Part shown: positions 42,330 to 45,678 of the stretch, in pieces
Layout of the letters: the number at the start of each line of letters is the position of its first letter
How positions within the stretch are numbered: position 1 is the first letter of the stretch
Source of the DNA: Rubrivivax sp.
Lineage (GTDB): Bacteria; Pseudomonadota; Gammaproteobacteria; Burkholderiales; Burkholderiaceae_C
DNA length: 45,678 bases
Assembly (NCBI GenBank): GCA_018780805.1
Contig: JADMJD010000017.1
Coordinates: 1 to 45,678 of the forward strand
Direction: 5' to 3'
Notes under the pieces: generated by a model
Seen by the model: the letters and a program-made list of their open reading frames with translations, nothing else
What the model was told of the DNA's origin: nothing
The model's database searches: none
Position numbers and translations under genes: made by a program

Positions 42330-45100
42330 CGCTTGTCTCCGGAAGATTCGTTGTTCTGGGCCGGCCCTGCCCACGGTAGCTGCACCTCGAAGCATGCACC
42401 TTTGAGGCGCCCCCTGGCCGGGTCTGCGCCCCGTCCGCCCCCCGAGGGGGACAAGAAAACTTGGGGCGGCCCGGCGTTTTCTTGACCGGTGTCATGCCGC
42501 AACACGATGTGCCCGCCATGGTGTTCGACGATCTGCCGGCTGATGGGCAGGCCCAGCCCGGTGCCGGCCGGGCGGCGGCCGCCTGCTTCGGCCTGGTGGA
42601 ACTTGTCGAAGATGCGGGTGCGCTGCGCGGCCGGCACACCCGGGCCGTTGTCCTGCACCTGCAGCGTGAGGCCGCTGGCGTCGTGCCGCAGCGTGACGCG
42701 GATGGCCCCGCCCGGCCGCGGCACGAACTTGGCCGCATTGCCCAGCAGGTTCAGCAGCACCTGGGTCAGGCGGTCGGCGTCGGCGCGCAGCGGCGGCATG
42801 GGCTCGGCCAGGTCCAGCGTCAGCGTGGTGCCCTGCTCGCGCAGCGCCTCGGCCATCGACGTGGCGGCCTGGCGCACCAGCGCGGCCAGGTCCAGGTCTT
42901 GGTGCTGCCAGTCGGCGTGGCCCGACTCGATCTTGGCCAGGTCCAGCACCTGGTTCACCAGCCGGCTCAGGCGCTCGGTCTCGGCGACGATGATGGTGTT
43001 GAACTGCTGGCGCTGCTCGGGTGGCATGCCGGGGTCGTCGGCCATCATCTCGGCCAGTGCGCGGATGCTGGTCAGCGGTGTGCGCAGCTCGTGCGTGACG
43101 CTGGACATGAAGTCGTCCTTCAGCCGGTCCAGGCTTTGCAGCTGCTGGTTGGCGGCGCGCAGCTGCGTGGCTTCGTCGAGGATGCGCACCACATCGGCCA
43201 GGTCCAGCGCTTCTTCCTGCACGCTGGCGGCCACCACCACCCGCGCCGACGCGCTGCCGATGGCGCCCGCGAGCTGCGTCTCGACGAACTGCACAAACGC
43301 CGGGTCGGCGCGGATGTGCTGGATGCCGGCCACCCGCGTGCGCCGGGCCCAGTCGGCAAACAGCACCTGCGCCTTGGCTTCGCCGAGGAAGCGCACCGCC
43401 AAGGGCAGCAGGTCGGCCACCGCCGCCTGGCCGCGCCAGAAGGCCGGGCTGCCGGGGGCGCCCGCCGCATCGCTCGCATCGAGCCCGACATCGACGAACA
43501 GCGCCGCCTGGCTGGCCTCGCGTGCGCTGGGTTCGCGCCAGAGCGACACGCCCACGTAGGCCGCCACGTTGGCCAGCAGGCTCCAGAACAGCGAGTGCGT
43601 CAGGCCGTCCATGCCCTGCAGGCCGAACAAGGATTCGGGCTTGAGCAGCGCGAGGCCCCACGGCCCGTGGTGCAGGAAGGCATCCGGGAACCAACCCGAC
43701 TTGGCGATGGACGGCAGCATCAGCGTGTAGGCCCACAGGCCAAAACCCGCCAGCAGACCCGCCAGCGCCCCACGCTGCGTGCCACCCTTCCAGTACATGC
43801 CGCCCAGCGCCGCGGGCGCGAACTGCGCCACCGCGGCAAAGCTGATCAGGCCGATGCTGACCAGCGCATAGGCCTCACCCGCGAGGTGGAAGTACAGGTA
43901 CCCCAGCAGCAGCACCACCAGGATGGCGGCGCGGCGGATGTTCAACAGCAGACGGGTCAGGTCGCCGCCGTGGCGCGAGCGGAAGTGCGCGCGCTTCAGC
44001 AGCACCGGCATCACCAGGTCGTTGCAGACCATCGTGGACACCGCGATGGCCTCGACGATCACCATGCCGGTGGCCGCCGACAAACCGCCGATGAACACCG
44101 CCAGCGCCAGCCACAGCGCGCCCTGCGACAAGGGCAACGAGAGCACGAAGGCATCGGCATTTGCCGCCGAGCCGAAGTGCAGCAGGCCACCAAAGGCGAT
44201 CGGCAGCACAAACAGGTTGATCAGCCACAAGTAGGCCGGGAAGACCCAGACGGCGCGCTTGAGGTGACGCTCGTCGACGTTCTCCACCACCATCACCTGG
44301 AACTGGCGCGGCAGGAAGATCACCGACAACATCGACAGCAACGTCAACGCCAACCACTGGCCCCACGCGAAGGCACTGCTGTCACCCAACGTGAGCAGCC
44401 GCGCCAGATCCGGCCGCGCCATCACCCGCGCAAACAACTCGGCCGGGCCGCCGAACAGGCCCCAGGTGACGTAGAGGCCCACGGCCAGAAAGGCCAGCAG
44501 CTTGACGATGGACTCGAAGGCGATGGCGGCGACCAGGCCTTCATGGCGCTCGGTGCCGTCCAGGTGGCGGGTGCCGAACATCATCGTGAAACCGGCCAGC
44601 AGCAGCGCCGCGTAGAAGGTGCCGTCCTGCCACCAGGCGCCCGGCGGCGCGGGCGTGGCCGTCATCAGCGCATAGCCGGAGGCGATGGCTTTGAGCTGCA
44701 AGGCGATGTAGGGCACGATGCCCACCACGGTGATCAGCGTCACCAACCCGGCCAGCAGCGGGCTCTTGCCGTAACGTGCGGCCACGAAGTCGGCAATCGA
44801 CGTGATGCGCCCGCGGCGTGCGATGCGGATCATCTTGCGCAGCACCATCCAGGCCAGCACCATGGCCAGCGTCGGCCCCAGGTAGATCGGCAGGAACCAG
44901 ACACCGGTGGTGGCCGCGCGGCCGACGCTGCCAAAGTAGGTCCAGGCGGTGCAGTACACCGCCATCGAGAGCGCATAGGCCCAGGCGTTGCCGACCACCG
45001 AGCGGCCCTGTGCCGCACGCCGGTCGCCCCAGGCCGCGACACCGAACAGCAGGCCCAGGTAGGCCAGCGATGCGGCGATGACCAGCGGCGGGCTCAGCAT
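42326..45100 (-). CDS. SLC5 (sodium/solute symporter) domain histidine kinase, CrbS-like
   Basis: A 924-residue hybrid sensor. The N-terminal 500 or so residues form a sodium/solute symporter domain with about 13 membrane helices, including WTYFGSVGRAATTGVWFLPIY and GLISFAAVAQFAPAALGGMYW. A STAC-like linker and coiled region precede the DHp H-box SSVTHELRTPLTSIRALAEM. The ATPase has NLLGNAAKFV, DNGPGV and GTGLGLPIS. After VLRHDTGQ an extra 26-residue stretch, ENAGPPQVFLSPSGGGRG and on, interrupts the domain before ACFEVQLPW; it is encoded by palindromic repeat A. Such kinases (CrbS) sense acetate or similar and control acetate use; the actP gene lies upstream. Confidence 0.94.
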   Translation of the reverse strand: MLSPPLVIAASLAYLGLLFGVAAWGDRRAAQGRSVVGNAWAYALSMAVYCTAWTYFGSVGRAATTGVWFLPIYLGPTLAMVLAWMVLRKMIRIARRGRITSIADFVAARYGKSPLLAGLVTLITVVGIVPYIALQLKAIASGYALMTATPAPPGAWWQDGTFYAALLLAGFTMMFGTRHLDGTERHEGLVAAIAFESIVKLLAFLAVGLYVTWGLFGGPAELFARVMARPDLARLLTLGDSSAFAWGQWLALTLLSMLSVIFLPRQFQVMVVENVDERHLKRAVWVFPAYLWLINLFVLPIAFGGLLHFGSAANADAFVLSLPLSQGALWLALAVFIGGLSAATGMVIVEAIAVSTMVCNDLVMPVLLKRAHFRSRHGGDLTRLLLNIRRAAILVVLLLGYLYFHLAGEAYALVSIGLISFAAVAQFAPAALGGMYWKGGTQRGALAGLLAGFGLWAYTLMLPSIAKSGWFPDAFLHHGPWGLALLKPESLFGLQGMDGLTHSLFWSLLANVAAYVGVSLWREPSAREASQAALFVDVGLDASDAAGAPGSPAFWRGQAAVADLLPLAVRFLGEAKAQVLFADWARRTRVAGIQHIRADPAFVQFVETQLAGAIGSASARVVVAASVQEEALDLADVVRILDEATQLRAANQQLQSLDRLKDDFMSSVTHELRTPLTSIRALAEMMADDPGMPPEQRQQFNTIIVAETERLSRLVNQVLDLAKIESGHADWQHQDLDLAALVRQAATSMAEALREQGTTLTLDLAEPMPPLRADADRLTQVLLNLLGNAAKFVPRPGGAIRVTLRHDASGLTLQVQDNGPGVPAAQRTRIFDKFHQAEAGGRRPAGTGLGLPISRQIVEHHGGHIVLRHDTGQENAGPPQVFLSPSGGGRGADPARGRLKGACFEVQLPWAGPAQNNESSGDKR
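42407..42484 (-). repeat. Palindromic repeat family A, copy 3 (in-frame inside kinase gene)
   Basis: A 78-base element, exactly 26 codons. Arms CAAGAAAAC at 42452-42460 and GTTTTCTTG at 42476-42484 pair perfectly around the 15-base core TTGGGGCGGCCCGGC. The translation ENAGPPQVFLSPSGGG matches GNAGPPQVSLPPVGGG of copy 2. Confidence 0.9.
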
Positions 45101-45116
45101 GTGCGCGTGTGTCGGG

Positions 45117-45314
45117 TCAATCGGTCTGGCGTTCGACCAGCAGCCCCAGGGCCACGATCAACAAACCCCAGACGATGAACAGGGCGGCCGGAAAAAGCGG
45201 CACGCCGGCCACGCTGGCCCCATGGTCCCACAACGCGAGCAGCGGGAAGTTGAGGCCGGCAAGGCCGGCGGCAAACAAGGCCAGCAGACGCTGGCGGCCC
45301 AGGCGGGGGCTCAT
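45117..45314 (-). CDS. Small two-helix membrane protein
   Basis: A 65-residue protein with two predicted membrane helices: LLALFAAGLAGLNFPLLALW and LFPAALFIVWGLLIVALGLL, then an ERQTD tail. Its stop is 16 bases before the SLC5-kinase start, so it is the leader gene of the kinase operon. Small proteins of this kind often lie between actP and the kinase gene in related bacteria. The function is unknown; it could be an accessory of the SLC5 sensor. Confidence 0.78.
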   Translation of the reverse strand: MSPRLGRQRLLALFAAGLAGLNFPLLALWDHGASVAGVPLFPAALFIVWGLLIVALGLLVERQTD

Positions 45315-45483
45315 GTGGGGCTCATGTCAGCACCGCACGGCCGCCCGAAGGGACTGACGCGACCCCTCGGGGTGCAGCGAACAAAGTGAGCTTGGGGGCT
45401 TCATGGAAGACGGCGGCAGCGCATCCAGCGATTCTGCCGCCGCACCCTCGGCGCGAGGCCGAGGGTTGTCCGTCAACCGGTGA
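45315..45483. other. Spacer between actP and the kinase operon, with repeat family C
   Basis: 169 bases with no gene. Repeat family C copy 2 covers 45334-45405. Any promoter for the kinase operon must lie here; no clear boxes were seen. Confidence 0.5.
45334..45405 (-). repeat. Palindromic repeat family C, copy 2
   Basis: The minus strand shows CATGAAGCCCCC, ACCCCGAGGGGT (a short dyad), CAGTCCCTTCGGG and CGGCCGTGCGG, in the same order as the copy at 29845-29924. The plus-strand form, CCCCTCGGGGTGCAGCGA then GAGCTTGGGGG, is a layout I recall in many Comamonadaceae spacers. Confidence 0.7.
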
Positions 45484-45678
45484 TCAGTGACCGGACGCGC
45501 CCGACGCGCCCAGCCCCGTCTCCGACCGCACTTGCTGCGCGGCAAAACCCGCGCGGTCCTTCTTGGCACGGGCGCTGGTGTCCAGGATGCTGAACAGCCA
45601 GATGCTGACGAAGGCGATGGTCATCGAGAACAGCGCCGGGCTGGTGTACGGGAACAGCGCCGAGCCCTTGGGGTTGCC
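45484..45678 (-). CDS. actP: Cation/acetate symporter ActP, C-terminal fragment (5' part outside window)
   Basis: 65 codons from the window edge to the TGA at 45484-45486. The translation GNPKGSALFPYTSPALFSMT then IAFVSIWLFSILDTSARAKK is the last helix and cytoplasmic tail of ActP-type sodium/solute symporters; FPYxxPALFSM and WLFSxLD are the telling residues. It imports acetate and related short acids. It is read in the same direction as the SLC5-kinase operon downstream, which probably senses the same or a related acid. Confidence 0.85.
   Translation of the reverse strand, partial: GNPKGSALFPYTSPALFSMTIAFVSIWLFSILDTSARAKKDRAGFAAQQVRSETGLGASGASGH

Noticed and set aside
42326..45100. Frameshift or truncation of the SLC5-kinase at its repeat insertion
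   Set aside because: The element is 78 bases, a multiple of three, and the frame resumes with the expected last ATPase strand (ACFEVQLPW).

Overview
The window is very GC-rich, gene-dense DNA from a betaproteobacterium, most likely a Burkholderiales member near Comamonadaceae or the Rubrivivax-Leptothrix group. This rests on orphan TctC/Bug binding proteins, PEP-CTERM proteins, many LysR and GntR regulators, an ActP-linked acetate signalling cluster, and ATGA-type overlapping operons. The taxon is inferred from gene content; there is no rRNA or tRNA to confirm it.

Layout. (1) 1-4203, minus: 5' part of a uvrA paralogue, a Tat-lipoprotein alpha/beta hydrolase, and an SGNH-like PEP-CTERM protein. 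(2) 4299-7287, plus: LysR regulator, TctC protein, and a putative heme-binding-family protein. (3) 7284-14548: a LysR gene divergent from an operon of HMG-CoA-lyase family enzyme, class III CoA-transferase, TctC, a LeuD-LeuC fused hydro-lyase and an ABC binding protein. The enzymes fit C5 dicarboxylate (citramalate, mesaconate or citraconate) breakdown to acetyl-CoA and pyruvate. (4) 14545-26671: a minus-strand operon of ABC binding protein, extracellular type-2 PHB depolymerase, LivG, LivF, LivH, LivM, alpha/beta hydrolase and secreted PhaZ7-like lipase. It is preceded by a consensus sigma-54 promoter and a palindromic upstream site, and next to a sigma-54 activator gene. A PHB-depolymerase-like lipoprotein esterase is divergent from the activator. 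This looks like a regulated polyester depolymerisation and uptake system and is the most interesting part of the window. (5) 26774-31480, plus: malonate operon with GntR regulator, malonyl-CoA decarboxylase, TctC and malonyl-CoA synthetase. (6) 31541-32390: a PEP-CTERM gene with a good sigma-54 promoter, then a decayed copy of the matB 3' end. (7) 32434-45678: CBS/DUF294 protein, CheB-CheR-PAS protein, histidine kinase, lytic transglycosylase, a sensor-exonuclease fusion, response regulator, SLC5-histidine kinase, small membrane protein and the ActP C-terminus. Much of this resembles the CrbS/CrbR acetate-switch neighbourhood.

Palindromic repeats are scattered through the window. Two families keep conserved blocks while their hairpin arms change in a complementary way. 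Copies have become coding sequence in four proteins: a GntR C-terminus, a hydro-lyase N-terminus, a LivG tail, and an in-frame segment inside a histidine kinase ATPase domain. No CRISPR array, tRNA, rRNA or transposase was seen.
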